Source: Salinicoccus sp. Bachu38 (GTDB lineage Bacteria; Bacillota; Bacilli; Staphylococcales; Salinicoccaceae). From it: a stretch of 64,000 bases of DNA. This document shows positions 7,762-15,889 of this stretch, piece by piece; positions within the stretch are counted from its first letter, which is position 1; each line of letters opens with the position of its first letter. The position numbers and the translations under genes are program-made. The stretch covers positions 124,001-188,000 of the forward strand of contig NZ_CP138333.2 of assembly GCF_038561955.2 (NCBI RefSeq), read 5' to 3'. The notes beneath the pieces were generated by a model. The model was not told the DNA's origin. It saw nothing but the letters and a program-made list of their open reading frames with translations, and ran no database searches.

Positions 7762-8625
7762 CTACTCGGAATCCGGCAGTTCAAGGTTATGCAGATCATG
7801 ATATCTGCGTCTGGCTTCTATCATCATTTCCTTCATCGTATCGACATCTTCCGTTTCGATCGCGTCTTTCAGGAGGTCCATCTGTGATTTGAAACGGTCG
7901 ATGTGGTCGAGCAGATAATCCTTGTTCATGATGAACAGTTCCGGCCATAGGTTTTCATTGATATTGGTGATGCGTGTCAGATCCCTGTAGCTGTCTCCTG
8001 TATACTGCTTTGTGTTCCTCTGGACATCATCGCTGTTTATGAGTGACAGGGCAATGACATGTGCCAGCTGGCTTGTAAAACCGATGACATCATCGTGGAA
8101 TTCGGGTGTTACGGAGGAAACATTCTTGAATCCCATCCTTTTGACGAGGGAGGTCAGCAGCTGGATGTTCGAATCCCTGTTCCTATCTGTCAATGTAAAC
8201 AGATAATTCGCACCCTTGAAGACCTCGCCGCTGGCATATTTCAATCCTCTGTTTTCTCTGCCGGCCATAGGATGGCCGAAGACGAAGTCTGCAGATTCGG
8301 GCAGAAGCGGTTCGATCTGTCCGATTATCGAGCGTTTTACGCCGGTGACATCCGTCAGAATGACATTTTCCTTTAGAAGTGGTATGTATTTCTCCACCAA
8401 TGTTTTCAGTATGAGTGGATATACTGCAAAAATGATCAGATCTGCCTGAGGCAGGATTTCTTCGGGTTCGGTGAACCCCTGATGGATGATGCCTTCCCGT
8501 TCAGCATGCTGCAGTGTATTTTCGTCCACATCAATTGCATATACAGTGTGTTCGCCTGCGTTTTCCCTTAAAGATAATGCGAACGAGCCACCAATGTTTC
8601 CGAGGCCAACTATGACAATATTCAT
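7762..8625 (-). CDS. tyrA: Prephenate dehydrogenase
   Basis: A 287-residue NAD(P)-dependent enzyme of tyrosine biosynthesis (prephenate to 4-hydroxyphenylpyruvate). It shows the Rossmann motif GLGNIGGSFA at residues 7-16, the catalytic region FGHPMAGRENRG, and the helical dimerisation domain with SQLAHVIALSL and GDSYRDLTRI. It is shorter than many Firmicute TyrA proteins because the C-terminal ACT regulatory domain is missing, so feedback by tyrosine would need another route. A GGAGGTAGAG ribosome site precedes the ATG. It is divergent from the DAHP synthase operon, keeping early and late aromatic steps together. Confidence 0.93.
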   Translation of the reverse strand: MNIVIVGLGNIGGSFALSLRENAGEHTVYAIDVDENTLQHAEREGIIHQGFTEPEEILPQADLIIFAVYPLILKTLVEKYIPLLKENVILTDVTGVKRSIIGQIEPLLPESADFVFGHPMAGRENRGLKYASGEVFKGANYLFTLTDRNRDSNIQLLTSLVKRMGFKNVSSVTPEFHDDVIGFTSQLAHVIALSLINSDDVQRNTKQYTGDSYRDLTRITNINENLWPELFIMNKDYLLDHIDRFKSQMDLLKDAIETEDVDTMKEMMIEARRRYHDLHNLELPDSE

Positions 8626-8711
8626 TTCTCTACCTCCACTTTCATTCGTATTAGAGTAGTATAAACATAATTATTTTCTAAAGCAATATCGATATTTCTG
8701 ACAATTCTGTA

Positions 8712-8740
8712 TTGACAAAATAATTTTAGGGAGGTATAAT
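8712..8740 (+). promoter_or_regulatory. Promoter of the aromatic leader / DAHP synthase operon
   Basis: Consensus TTGACA, 17-base spacer, consensus TATAAT; about 33 bases before the leader-peptide ATG. Confidence 0.88.
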
Positions 8741-8772
8741 CACTCTCAACACATCTCAAAAGAGGCGATTAT

Positions 8773-8826
8773 ATGTTACTCACTAAACAACAACAACATA
8801 ATCGATTTTACTTTAGCTATTTTTGA
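8773..8826 (+). CDS. Aromatic leader peptide (17 aa)
   Basis: A short ORF reading MLLTKQQQHNRFYFSYF then TGA, preceded by AGAGG 8-9 bases upstream. Five of its last six codons specify Phe or Tyr (F-Y-F-S-Y-F). It lies between a consensus promoter and a set of alternative RNA stems ending in a terminator, upstream of DAHP synthase. This is the classical design of a ribosome-mediated attenuator that senses charged tRNA-Phe and tRNA-Tyr. No protein function of its own is expected. Confidence 0.8.
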   Translation: MLLTKQQQHNRFYFSYF

Positions 8827-8830
8827 TACC

Positions 8831-8993
8831 GTTTGTACCCATCATTGCGTACAAACGTAAAACAAATTTGTTTGTATCAGTGATGGCTAAAGCATTTTGT
8901 GATGTCTAGCCATTTATATAAATAAGTGGCTAGGGTTCAGGTATATCTTTTTATCAAATTCTACCGCCACTTATTTATATAATGAGTGGCGGT
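8831..8993 (+). promoter_or_regulatory. Attenuator: alternative stems and terminator before DAHP synthase
   Basis: Segments can pair in two exclusive sets. Set 1: 8831-8838 with 8849-8856; 8883-8889 with 8907-8913 (or local hairpin 8907-8912/8927-8932); terminator 8963-8971 with 8985-8993 followed by TTTTGTT. Set 2: 8839-8856 with 8870-8886; 8911-8930 with 8966-8984 (almost perfect 20-bp antiterminator that destroys the terminator's left arm). A ribosome stalled on the Phe/Tyr codons would cover 8831-8838 and favour set 2. The 200 bases after the leader peptide are otherwise non-coding. Confidence 0.78.
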
Positions 8994-9028
8994 TTTGTTA
9001 TACAAATTCTATTGGGAGGTTTTTTATT

Positions 9029-10066
9029 ATGATAATTCATGTTGCGCATAATGCAAAAGAGCAGGAGATCCAGGATCTGGTCAGGAATATAGAAGGAGCT
9101 GGTTTCGGGGTGAACCGTTCGGACGGCAAGAACCGGACTGTGATCGGACTGATTGGCGATACTTCAAGAGTGACGGAGAATGACTTCGCAAAGTACAAGA
9201 TTGTGGATGCCGTCCACCGTATCCAGGCGCCTTACAAGAAAGCGAATAGACAGTTCCACGAAGACGACAGTGTGATTGATATCGATGGTGTCAAAGTAGG
9301 GGCTGAAAACTTCCTGGTATGTGCAGGGCCGTGTTCTGTTGAAAACGAAGATGACATGGTGGCGCTTGGCAAGAAGCTTAAAGCAGCAGGTGCAAATACA
9401 TTCCGCGGGGGCGCGTTCAAACCGAGGACATCCCCATACGCTTTCCAGGGACTCGGCCTTGAAGGGCTGCGCATCCTCAATGTCGTCAAAGAAGAAACGG
9501 GACTTCCGATCGTGTCCGAACTGATGTCCACCGACTACATCGATGATTTCGTTGAATCGGTGGATGTCATCCAGGTGGGTGCCCGCAACATGCAGAACTT
9601 CGACCTGCTGAAGGCAATCGGCGAGACAGATAAGCCGGTTCTGCTGAAGCGAGGCATGTCGGCAACGATGAAAGAATGGTTGATGTCTGCAGAATACGTC
9701 ATGGCGGGTGGCAATGATAACGTCATCTTCTGTGAAAGAGGCATCCGCACCTTCGAAACCGCGACACGTAATACACTGGACATCCAGGCTGTGCCGGTCA
9801 TCCAGAAAGAGTCCCACCTGCCTATCGTCATCGATCCGAGTCACGCAGCGGGTGTAAGACACCTCATCCCATCCATGGCCAAAGCGGCAGTGATGGCAGG
9901 TGCGAATGGACTTCAGATAGAAGTGCACGAAGATCCTGAAAATGCATGGAGCGACGGACAGCAGTGCCTGACTCCGGACGAGTTTGAAGAACTGATGCAG
10001 ACGATCAATATGCTGCTTGATATCGAAAAGAAAACAGCGGCAGGAAAACAGATCGTCCAGCAATAA
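9029..10066 (+). CDS. aroF: 3-deoxy-7-phosphoheptulonate (DAHP) synthase, type I-beta
   Basis: A 345-residue enzyme condensing phosphoenolpyruvate and erythrose 4-phosphate, the first shikimate step. Residues 1-70 form a ferredoxin-like regulatory domain as in Thermotoga-type DAHP synthases; the barrel follows with AGPCSVEN (metal ligand C102), GGAFKPRTSPYAFQG, LLKRGMS and the metal-binding DPSHAAG motif. Unlike many staphylococci and Bacillus, no chorismate mutase is fused at the N-terminus; a free one is encoded just downstream. Excellent GGGAGG ribosome site. Gene symbols for this family vary (aroA, aroF, aroG). Regulation is probably by the upstream attenuator. Confidence 0.95.
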   Translation: MIIHVAHNAKEQEIQDLVRNIEGAGFGVNRSDGKNRTVIGLIGDTSRVTENDFAKYKIVDAVHRIQAPYKKANRQFHEDDSVIDIDGVKVGAENFLVCAGPCSVENEDDMVALGKKLKAAGANTFRGGAFKPRTSPYAFQGLGLEGLRILNVVKEETGLPIVSELMSTDYIDDFVESVDVIQVGARNMQNFDLLKAIGETDKPVLLKRGMSATMKEWLMSAEYVMAGGNDNVIFCERGIRTFETATRNTLDIQAVPVIQKESHLPIVIDPSHAAGVRHLIPSMAKAAVMAGANGLQIEVHEDPENAWSDGQQCLTPDEFEELMQTINMLLDIEKKTAAGKQIVQQ

Positions 10067-10084
10067 AATTAAGGAGGGATGGCC

Positions 10085-10378
10085 ATGAATGAACATGAAA
10101 AATTGAGGCATAGGATCGATGAGCTGGATGCAGAACTGATTGCGTTATTTGAAGCACGAATGGAAGTTGCAAGCCATATTGCCGAATACAAATTGGAAAA
10201 TGACATTCCCGTGTTTGATGAAACGCGGGAAGAGCAGGTCGTTTGTAAAAATGTAGGAAGGTTACAGGACCAAAGCTTGGAGATTTATGCAGACTCGTTT
10301 TTCAGGCACCTCATGGCACTCTCCAGAAAACGGCAACATGAAAACCTTAGGAATTACACAATCTCCCATAAACTATAA
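10085..10378 (+). CDS. aroQ: Monofunctional chorismate mutase (AroQ class)
   Basis: A 97-residue all-helical AroQ-type chorismate mutase, converting chorismate to prephenate. It has LRHRIDELDAELIALFEAR near the N-terminus, a central AEYKLENDIPVFDETREEQV segment and a third helix with the IYADSFFRHLMALSRKRQ pattern. ATG 10085 is preferred to ATG 10079 because the AGGAGGG ribosome site (10072-10078) is only one base from the latter. It follows DAHP synthase by 18 bases. Stand-alone CM domains of this family often associate with the DAHP synthase to mediate feedback, which is plausible here. Confidence 0.92.
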   Translation: MNEHEKLRHRIDELDAELIALFEARMEVASHIAEYKLENDIPVFDETREEQVVCKNVGRLQDQSLEIYADSFFRHLMALSRKRQHENLRNYTISHKL

Positions 10379-10411
10379 AGAATAGCCTGCGATAATATCG
10401 CAGGCTATTCT
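10379..10411. terminator. Bidirectional terminator aroQ/metA
   Basis: Stem AATAGCCTGCGAT / ATCGCAGGCTATT with flanking A and T residues; the metA stop codon is inside the stem. Confidence 0.8.
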
Positions 10412-11319
10412 AATTCTGTCAGGTCATAATAGGTGTTCTGGTATGTTTCATTGATCCAGTTGCTGAAAAGAAGATGTCCATGGCTTTTCCAACTGAATAT
10501 AGGCGCAGCTGTCGGGTTGTCCTCGGGGAAGTAGTTGTGGGGAATGGCAATCTCACGGCCGCCTGCCAGATCGCGGTCATATTCATTCTTCAGTGTATCC
10601 CGTTCGTATTCCAGATGACCAAATATGAACAGGTCACGTTGATCCTCTGTACTCAGGATGTCCGGACCGAATTGCGGATGTGATGTGAGGATGTTCAAGT
10701 CATCAATATCCTCTATTGCCTCCATATCAATCTGTGTATGCCGCGACTGGGGCACCTGGTAGACATCATCAAATCCCCTTAGAAGCGGATGGGTGGGTAT
10801 CAGGTTGTTGTAGTCGAATACTCCGAACAGTTTGGTCGGCAATATGGATTTCTGTATGCCAAAGTAGTGGTTGAGAGCAAACTGTGCCCCCCAGCAGATG
10901 AAGAACCTGGAGAATACATGGGTCCTCGACCACTCGATGATATCACGCAGTTCTTCAATATAATCCACCTGGTCAAAATCGAGCTTCTCTACCGGCGCTC
11001 CTGTGACAATCATGCCATCGTACCGCCGGTTGCGTACCTCTTCCAGATTATGATAGTACTTCTGAAGATGGCTGGTCGGCGTATTCCTGCTGTGGTGTGT
11101 ACTCATATACATGAAGTCGACATCGATCTGCAGCGGTGTATTCCCGAGCAGCCGCAAAAGGTGAAGTTCCGTTTCTTCCTTTTTGGGCATCAGGTTCAAA
11201 ATAAGCATGCGAAGCGGGCGTATATCTTGCGTATGCGCCCGGGTCGCTTCTATGGTATATACATTTTCCTTATGGAGGCGCTCCCGGACCGGGAGGCCTT
11301 CAATGATTTTAATAGGCAT
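10405..11319 (-). CDS. metAA: Homoserine O-acetyltransferase (MetA family)
   Basis: A 304-residue MetA-family enzyme that activates homoserine for methionine synthesis. The catalytic cysteine is C142 (FICWGAQFA), with H235 and E237 (GHLEYER) completing the active site. Position 111 in TGAPVEKLDF is glutamate; in this family glutamate at 111 selects acetyl-CoA and glycine selects succinyl-CoA, so O-acetylhomoserine is the expected product. This agrees with the downstream partner MetY. Its ATG directly follows the metY stop codon (TAAATG), so metY and metA form one SAM-riboswitch-controlled operon. Confidence 0.95.
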   Translation of the reverse strand: MPIKIIEGLPVRERLHKENVYTIEATRAHTQDIRPLRMLILNLMPKKEETELHLLRLLGNTPLQIDVDFMYMSTHHSRNTPTSHLQKYYHNLEEVRNRRYDGMIVTGAPVEKLDFDQVDYIEELRDIIEWSRTHVFSRFFICWGAQFALNHYFGIQKSILPTKLFGVFDYNNLIPTHPLLRGFDDVYQVPQSRHTQIDMEAIEDIDDLNILTSHPQFGPDILSTEDQRDLFIFGHLEYERDTLKNEYDRDLAGGREIAIPHNYFPEDNPTAAPIFSWKSHGHLLFSNWINETYQNTYYDLTELE

Positions 11320-12597
11320 TTAAATCGCATCCAGACCTTTTTTTAGATCGTCTATGATGTCATCCACATGCTCCAGGCCGACAGACAGGCGGATCATTTC
11401 CGGCCTTACGCCACCTGACAACTGTTCATCTTCCTTAAGCTGGGAGTGGGTTGTGGAAGCCGGGTGGATGACGAGTGACTTGGCGTCTCCAACATTGGCA
11501 AGCAGTGAAAAGAGTTCGAGGGATTCTATGAATGTCTTGCCGGCTTCATATCCGCCTTTGACACCGAATGTAAATATGGAAGAGGCACCTTTTGGAAGAT
11601 ACTTCTGCTGTAGTCCATGATACTCGCTGGACTCAAGGCCTGCATAGTCGACCCATTCCACTTTATCATGGTTTTCCAGGAATTTGGCAACCGTCTTTGC
11701 ATTCTCCACATGCCTCTCCATCCGTAGTGACAACGTTTCAATCCCTTGCGTAAGGAGGAATGCATTGAACGGAGAAAGTGCTGCGCCGGTATCCCTGAGC
11801 AGGGTGGTACGGATTTTGAATGCATAGGCAGCAGGTCCGAACGCATCAGTGAAGACAAGATCATGGTAGGACGCATCCGGTTCTGTCAGACCCGGAAACT
11901 TCCCGTTGTCCCAATTGAAGTTTCCGCCATCGACGATTACCCCTCCGATTGAAGTGCCATGGCCGCCAAGGAATTTTGTAGCTGAATGAACAACAACATG
12001 TGCGCCGTGCTCAATCGGGCGGCAGAGATACGGAGTGGCGAATGTATTATCCACGATAAGTGGTACGCCATTATCCTCTGCAATTTTCGCCAATGCTTCC
12101 AAATCTTCCACATTGCCTTCCGGGTTGCCGATGGTTTCTACAAAGATCGCCTTCGTATTCTCCTTGATTTCACGTGAAACATTTTCAGGATCTTTCGAAT
12201 CAACAAGACTTGTTTCAATGCCGAACTTTTTGAATGTGTGGGTGAATAGTGTATGAGTGCCCCCATACAGGCTGGCGGAGGAGACAATGTGGTCTCCGGT
12301 GCTTGCTACAGCCTGGATGGCATATGTAATGGCAGCCATACCGGACGCAACACCAAGGCCAGCGACGCCGCCTTCGAGCTCTGCAACACGTGTTTCCAAA
12401 GCGGCAGTTGTCGGATTCATGATACGCGTGTATATATTGCCTGTATCCTGCAGGCCGAACAGTTCTGCAGCATGCTTCGTATCATCAAATACATAGGAAG
12501 TCGTCTGATAGATGGGAAGGGCGCGTGAATTTGTGGTGGGATCCACTTCTTGTCCGGCGTGAAGCTGTTTTGTCTCGAAACGGTGATTCTCTGTCAT
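11320..12597 (-). CDS. metY: O-acetylhomoserine sulfhydrylase
   Basis: A 425-residue PLP enzyme of the Cys/Met metabolism family. The PLP lysine is K208 in [16 protein letters not shown]; the N-terminal signature [28 protein letters not shown] and the length (425, longer than cystathionine synthases at about 380) are typical of MetY. It makes homocysteine from O-acetylhomoserine and sulfide. It may also matter for sulfide assimilation given the cst module nearby. First gene after the SAM riboswitch; ribosome site GGAGG. Confidence 0.95.
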   Translation of the reverse strand: MTENHRFETKQLHAGQEVDPTTNSRALPIYQTTSYVFDDTKHAAELFGLQDTGNIYTRIMNPTTAALETRVAELEGGVAGLGVASGMAAITYAIQAVASTGDHIVSSASLYGGTHTLFTHTFKKFGIETSLVDSKDPENVSREIKENTKAIFVETIGNPEGNVEDLEALAKIAEDNGVPLIVDNTFATPYLCRPIEHGAHVVVHSATKFLGGHGTSIGGVIVDGGNFNWDNGKFPGLTEPDASYHDLVFTDAFGPAAYAFKIRTTLLRDTGAALSPFNAFLLTQGIETLSLRMERHVENAKTVAKFLENHDKVEWVDYAGLESSEYHGLQQKYLPKGASSIFTFGVKGGYEAGKTFIESLELFSLLANVGDAKSLVIHPASTTHSQLKEDEQLSGGVRPEMIRLSVGLEHVDDIIDDLKKGLDAI

Positions 12598-12623
12598 TGT
12601 TCATTCCTCCAGTTATATATTAT

Positions 12624-12659
12624 AAAAAAGAGCCTGCCCAAAGATTAAGGGAGACTCTC
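12624..12659 (-). terminator. Riboswitch expression-platform terminator
   Basis: Minus-strand stem AGAGTCTCCC / GGGCAGGCTCT followed by TTTTTTATAA, immediately 3' of the S-box aptamer. Confidence 0.75.
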
Positions 12660-12664
12660 GAGTC

Positions 12665-12758
12665 ACTCATCTTTCAGGAACGTACCTGTTGGATTTAGCA
12701 CCTTACCTAAAAGGTTGCCGGGCTTCGCAGGGCCAATCCCTCCACCACTCTGGATAAG
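12665..12758 (-). ncRNA. SAM-I (S-box) riboswitch controlling metY-metA
   Basis: On the minus strand the S-box core is clear: CTTATCCAGAGTGGTGGAGG, GGCCCTGCGAAGCCCGGCAA, AGGTGCTAAATCC, and the closing GAAAGATGAG which pairs with the 5' CTTATC. The U of the usual UGAA is replaced by CGAA in the loop, a minor variation. SAM binding would favour the downstream terminator and shut off methionine synthesis. Confidence 0.93.
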
Positions 12759-12778
12759 CAAATATTTGATTAGGGACT

Positions 12779-12808
12779 ATGTTACTATAAGGTCAGTTAA
12801 TTTGTCAA
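12779..12808 (-). promoter_or_regulatory. metY operon promoter
   Basis: Minus strand: TTGACA (complement of 12803-12808), 18-base spacer, TAACAT (complement of 12779-12784), just upstream of the S-box. Confidence 0.65.
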
Positions 12809-12847
12809 ATACTTTTAAAAATTTAAATAATGGAAAGGGTGAGGCAT

Positions 12848-13111
12848 ATGTACGATGTTCTGGTCGTCCTGTTGATGATTGTGGCACTTCTTCTTTTCAC
12901 TTTGAGCCGTCTTCAACTGAACAGGACCAGAAAAAGTATGACTGCCGAGAATTATGCTGAAGAACTTCATCACCGGGTTTTGAAAGATCGTAGGGCGGGG
13001 AAGACAAGAGGGGAGATTATCGAAGTGCTGAAGAAGGACTACGGACTGGATCAGCATGAAGCGGAGTACATATATCATCGTACGGCAGGTACACGAAAGG
13101 AGAATGACTGA
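12848..13111 (+). CDS. Small single-pass membrane protein
   Basis: An 87-residue protein with one N-terminal membrane helix (about residues 2-20: VLVVLLMIVALLLFTLSRL) and a charged, helical cytoplasmic part rich in Arg, Lys and Glu. I do not recognise a family. The C-terminal segment (TRGEIIEVLKKDYGLDQHEAEYIYH) resembles a small helical bundle. ATG 12848 is chosen because AAGGGTGAGG lies just before it. Its stop overlaps the ATG of the carboxylesterase gene (TGATG), so the two are coupled. Confidence 0.7.
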   Translation: MYDVLVVLLMIVALLLFTLSRLQLNRTRKSMTAENYAEELHHRVLKDRRAGKTRGEIIEVLKKDYGLDQHEAEYIYHRTAGTRKEND

Positions 13112-13854
13112 TGAAAATTGTGCAACCCGAACCTCTGAAATATGAAAGTGGTCCCAGAGCAGTTATGCTACTGCATTCTTTTACAGGAACTGTCAGGGAT
13201 GTAAAGCCATTGGCGCAGCATCTTTATCAGCATGAATATACTGTCCATGTCCCGAGTTTTGAAGGGCATGGCATGGGACCTTCAGAGCTCGTCCGGACCG
13301 GCCCCTCCGACTGGTGGCAGAATGTCATGGACGGATATCATTTCCTCAAGGATAAGGGGTATGAAAACATCGCAGTTGGCGGCGTATCCCTTGGGGGTGT
13401 ATTGGCTCTCAGGGCAGCAGAGCAGCTTGGAGATATCAATGGTGTTGTGAGCATGTCTGTGCCGCAGGGCAAGGATGTCGAAGATATAAACAGGAGGGTA
13501 CTGAACTATACGAAGAATTTCTTGGAGTTTACCGGAGAAGTCGACGAAAAAATCAAGGAGGCAGTCGAGTACTACAGGGATAATCCAATGGACAGTCTGG
13601 AGGATTTCCGGAAGCTGATCGATGAAGTGCATGAGAATCTGGGGTACATTGATGTTCCTGTAGCGGTCAAATACGGAGAAAAGGATGCGGAATTATACAT
13701 GGAGAGCGCGAAAAGTATATATGAAAGCATCGGTCATAATGAAAAGGAAATCCAGTCTTATGGAAACACCGGCCACCTGATGACGAGAGGCAAGGACCAG
13801 GAGATGCTTTTTGAAGATATCCAGAAATTCTTTGACGCGCTCGACTGGCAGTGA
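13111..13854 (+). CDS. Est-like alpha/beta-hydrolase (carboxylesterase)
   Basis: A 247-residue alpha/beta-hydrolase closely resembling staphylococcal Est and Bacillus Est30 carboxylesterases. Oxyanion-hole region LLHSFTGTVRDV, nucleophile elbow GVSLGG, acid residue in YGEKDAELY and histidine in GNTGHLMTRG are all present; the C-terminus FFDALDWQ matches staphylococcal homologues. It probably hydrolyses medium-chain esters or lipid-derived monoesters; the natural substrate is unknown. In many staphylococci this gene lies by secG-rnr; here it is with a small membrane protein. Confidence 0.88.
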   Translation: MKIVQPEPLKYESGPRAVMLLHSFTGTVRDVKPLAQHLYQHEYTVHVPSFEGHGMGPSELVRTGPSDWWQNVMDGYHFLKDKGYENIAVGGVSLGGVLALRAAEQLGDINGVVSMSVPQGKDVEDINRRVLNYTKNFLEFTGEVDEKIKEAVEYYRDNPMDSLEDFRKLIDEVHENLGYIDVPVAVKYGEKDAELYMESAKSIYESIGHNEKEIQSYGNTGHLMTRGKDQEMLFEDIQKFFDALDWQ

Positions 13855-13965
13855 TGAATATGAATTGCTGCAGCGGAGATTTTCTTCATTTGCCAACACA
13901 TCGCAATAAGTTTAATATGAAGTTACTGTGTTTTAAAAATTTTAAGAGAATTTGGAGTGGTCAAA

Positions 13966-15036
13966 TTGCAGAATTTCAGACAGGCCTTGAAAATAGGCTT
14001 TGCCTATACGGGGGTAGTAGTTGGAGCTGGGTTCTCCACGGGACAGGAGATACTCCAGTTTTTCACCAATAATGGTGCAATGAGTGTCTTTGCAATATTA
14101 CTTTCCGGTCTTTTGATCCTTTTTACAGGGAAGTGGACGGCGGACGTCGGCTTCGATATCAAGGCGGAATCCCATGTGGATTCCCTTCTGAACATGTTCG
14201 GCAATACATTCGGCCGGATTATCGACATTGTGCTTGCGTTTTTCCTATACGGAGTGGCCGTGATCATGTTTGCAGGTGCAGGCTCGACATTTTATGAGAG
14301 TTTCGGCGTAGCACCATGGATCGGTTCGCTGATACTGATCATCGGTGTCTATATTACATTGAATATGGGCTTCAACCGGATCGTACTGGCGCTGGGGGCC
14401 ATTACACCATATCTGCTTGCGCTCGTGGTGATCATTGCTGTTGTCAATTTCCTGAACCCCGCTGTGTCACTCGGTGAAGTGGATCAGTATGCACAGCCCG
14501 GCGAAACGACCTTCGGACCATGGTGGTGGGATGCGATTACATATAGTGGCTTTACAATCGCCGTAGCATTCAGTTTTTTGACGATGATGGGATCCGATTC
14601 CAGTTCAAGGAAAGTTGCAGGCTGGGGTGGACTTATAGGAAGCATCATCATCATCCTGCTCATGTTCCTTATCAATAACGGGCTATTGGCACGTATGGAT
14701 CAGGTGAATGAATTCGAACTGCCGATGCTCCTTCTGGCCAATGAAATCCATCCGGTACTCGGTTTTCTGCTCTCGATAGCGATGCTGCTGGTCATATATA
14801 ATACGGCTGTCGGCATGCTCTATCCGTTTCTCGTACGGTTCAGCCAGCCGAAAAGCCGCCTTTACAATATCATGCTGCCAATAGCACTGGTTCTGGGGTA
14901 TTTCCTCAGCTTTGTCGGCTTTGCTGACCTAGTGGGAACCGTCTATCCGGTAATGGGTTATGTAGGGTTATTACTTGGTATTGCGATGTTCCTCAAGTGG
15001 ATCAACCTGATTATGACGAAAAAAGCCCCTCAATGA
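13966..15036 (+). CDS. YkvI-family membrane transporter
   Basis: A 356-residue protein with about ten membrane helices, LeuT/APC-like in organisation. The N-terminal FAYTGVVVGAGFSTGQEILQFF is the family hallmark (unwound glycine-rich helix 1). The substrate is unknown; relatives are amino-acid or nitrogen-compound transporters. TTG 13966 is chosen because GGAG lies 8 bases upstream; an in-frame GTG at 13957 is the alternative. It follows a 111-base gap after the esterase with no clear terminator. Confidence 0.8.
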   Translation: MQNFRQALKIGFAYTGVVVGAGFSTGQEILQFFTNNGAMSVFAILLSGLLILFTGKWTADVGFDIKAESHVDSLLNMFGNTFGRIIDIVLAFFLYGVAVIMFAGAGSTFYESFGVAPWIGSLILIIGVYITLNMGFNRIVLALGAITPYLLALVVIIAVVNFLNPAVSLGEVDQYAQPGETTFGPWWWDAITYSGFTIAVAFSFLTMMGSDSSSRKVAGWGGLIGSIIIILLMFLINNGLLARMDQVNEFELPMLLLANEIHPVLGFLLSIAMLLVIYNTAVGMLYPFLVRFSQPKSRLYNIMLPIALVLGYFLSFVGFADLVGTVYPVMGYVGLLLGIAMFLKWINLIMTKKAPQ

Positions 15037-15042
15037 TGAGAG

Positions 15043-15081
15043 ACACCCCCAAAGTTGAACCAAAATCAACTCTGGGGGTGC
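15043..15081. terminator. Bidirectional terminator
   Basis: Stem ACACCCCCAAAGTTGA / TCAACTCTGGGGGTG between convergent genes. Confidence 0.8.
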
Positions 15082-15088
15082 TTCTTCG

Positions 15089-15616
15089 TTATTCGTCCTC
15101 TCCTATGATGAAGACATTCATATTGGAAAGGACATCGATTGTCTTGTCATGGAGTGTTCTATCAGTGCCGGCGGATAGATCCTTATTGAGTGTAATATCT
15201 GCCTGCGGAAAAATGTTCTGGATGATCATGATGTTGGCGAGGACGCAGACGTTCGTCTCTGCACCGACAAATTCAATGGTGCGGTTGGTCTCCACTTCAT
15301 CTTCATAGTTTTTCTGGATCTTTCTCGCTTCTTCAGGAGGGATGCCATAGAAGGTTTTTACATATTCATCCCCGTGGGTTTCAAGCAGCTGGCGGAACTG
15401 TGGGAAAATCTCTTCGTCAAAACGGATGCTTTCCAGGCTCCGCTTCTCCTGTTCGAATTCCGGATAGAGGTTACGTGTATAGATGATGGACTCACCATTG
15501 TCTATGGCCTGCTGGATGCGTGCTTCAATGCCATCCCGCACCTCTTTTGTGGAATTTGCGTATCCTGTTCCTCTTTCGTCGAAAATATCATTTTGGACAT
15601 CTATTACTACGAGCAT
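15089..15616 (-). CDS. Isochorismatase-like cysteine hydrolase
   Basis: A 175-residue cysteine hydrolase fold: catalytic aspartate in VVIDVQNDI, lysine in YVKTFYGIP, and nucleophilic cysteine in VGAETNVCVLAN. Members hydrolyse nicotinamide, isochorismate, biuret-like or other amides. The substrate cannot be assigned; the short lid and the ETNVC motif favour the general amidase group over classical pyrazinamidase, whose metal site DxHxxxH I do not see. Single gene facing the upstream transporter. Confidence 0.85.
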   Translation of the reverse strand: MLVVIDVQNDIFDERGTGYANSTKEVRDGIEARIQQAIDNGESIIYTRNLYPEFEQEKRSLESIRFDEEIFPQFRQLLETHGDEYVKTFYGIPPEEARKIQKNYEDEVETNRTIEFVGAETNVCVLANIMIIQNIFPQADITLNKDLSAGTDRTLHDKTIDVLSNMNVFIIGEDE

Positions 15617-15749
15617 TCAATCTACTCCTTCATATTGGAAACCAATTTTGGGATTCATGTTAACTATTTACCCATTTAATGCTCTTTCATACCATCATCC
15701 TTGAAATCCATCCTTATTTTGGGTACCATACAGATAATCATATAAAAAG

Positions 15750-15850
15750 GTCGCCTAGGGTTCCGCCATTTAAAGATGGGGCTGGTCCGAGAGGTGGCGC
15801 ATGAAGTTTATTCATGACACGGAAGGATAAAAGCCTGGGAGAGAATGCGA
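15750..15850 (+). ncRNA. Guanidine-I (ykkC) riboswitch
   Basis: The conserved ykkC core is readable: GCCTAGGGTTCCGCC, GGCTGGTCCGAGAGGTGGCG, ACACGGAAGGATAAAAGCC and GGGAGAG. It sits 40 bases upstream of a pair of SMR genes, the classic arrangement for guanidinium export. The final helix overlaps a terminator, so ligand binding should allow read-through. Confidence 0.93.
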
Positions 15851-15870
15851 TTCTCTTTCGGGCTTTTTTG
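15831..15870 (+). terminator. Expression-platform terminator of the guanidine riboswitch
   Basis: AAGCCTGGGAGAGAAT / ATTCTCTTTCGGGCTT followed by TTTT; the left arm contains the aptamer's 3' conserved bases. Confidence 0.85.
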
Positions 15871-15889
15871 ATTTCACAGGAGGTAGAAT

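Noticed and set aside
9164-10111. 315-codon minus-strand frame over DAHP synthase
   Set aside because: Shadow of the real gene on the plus strand; spurious His/Cys-rich translation.
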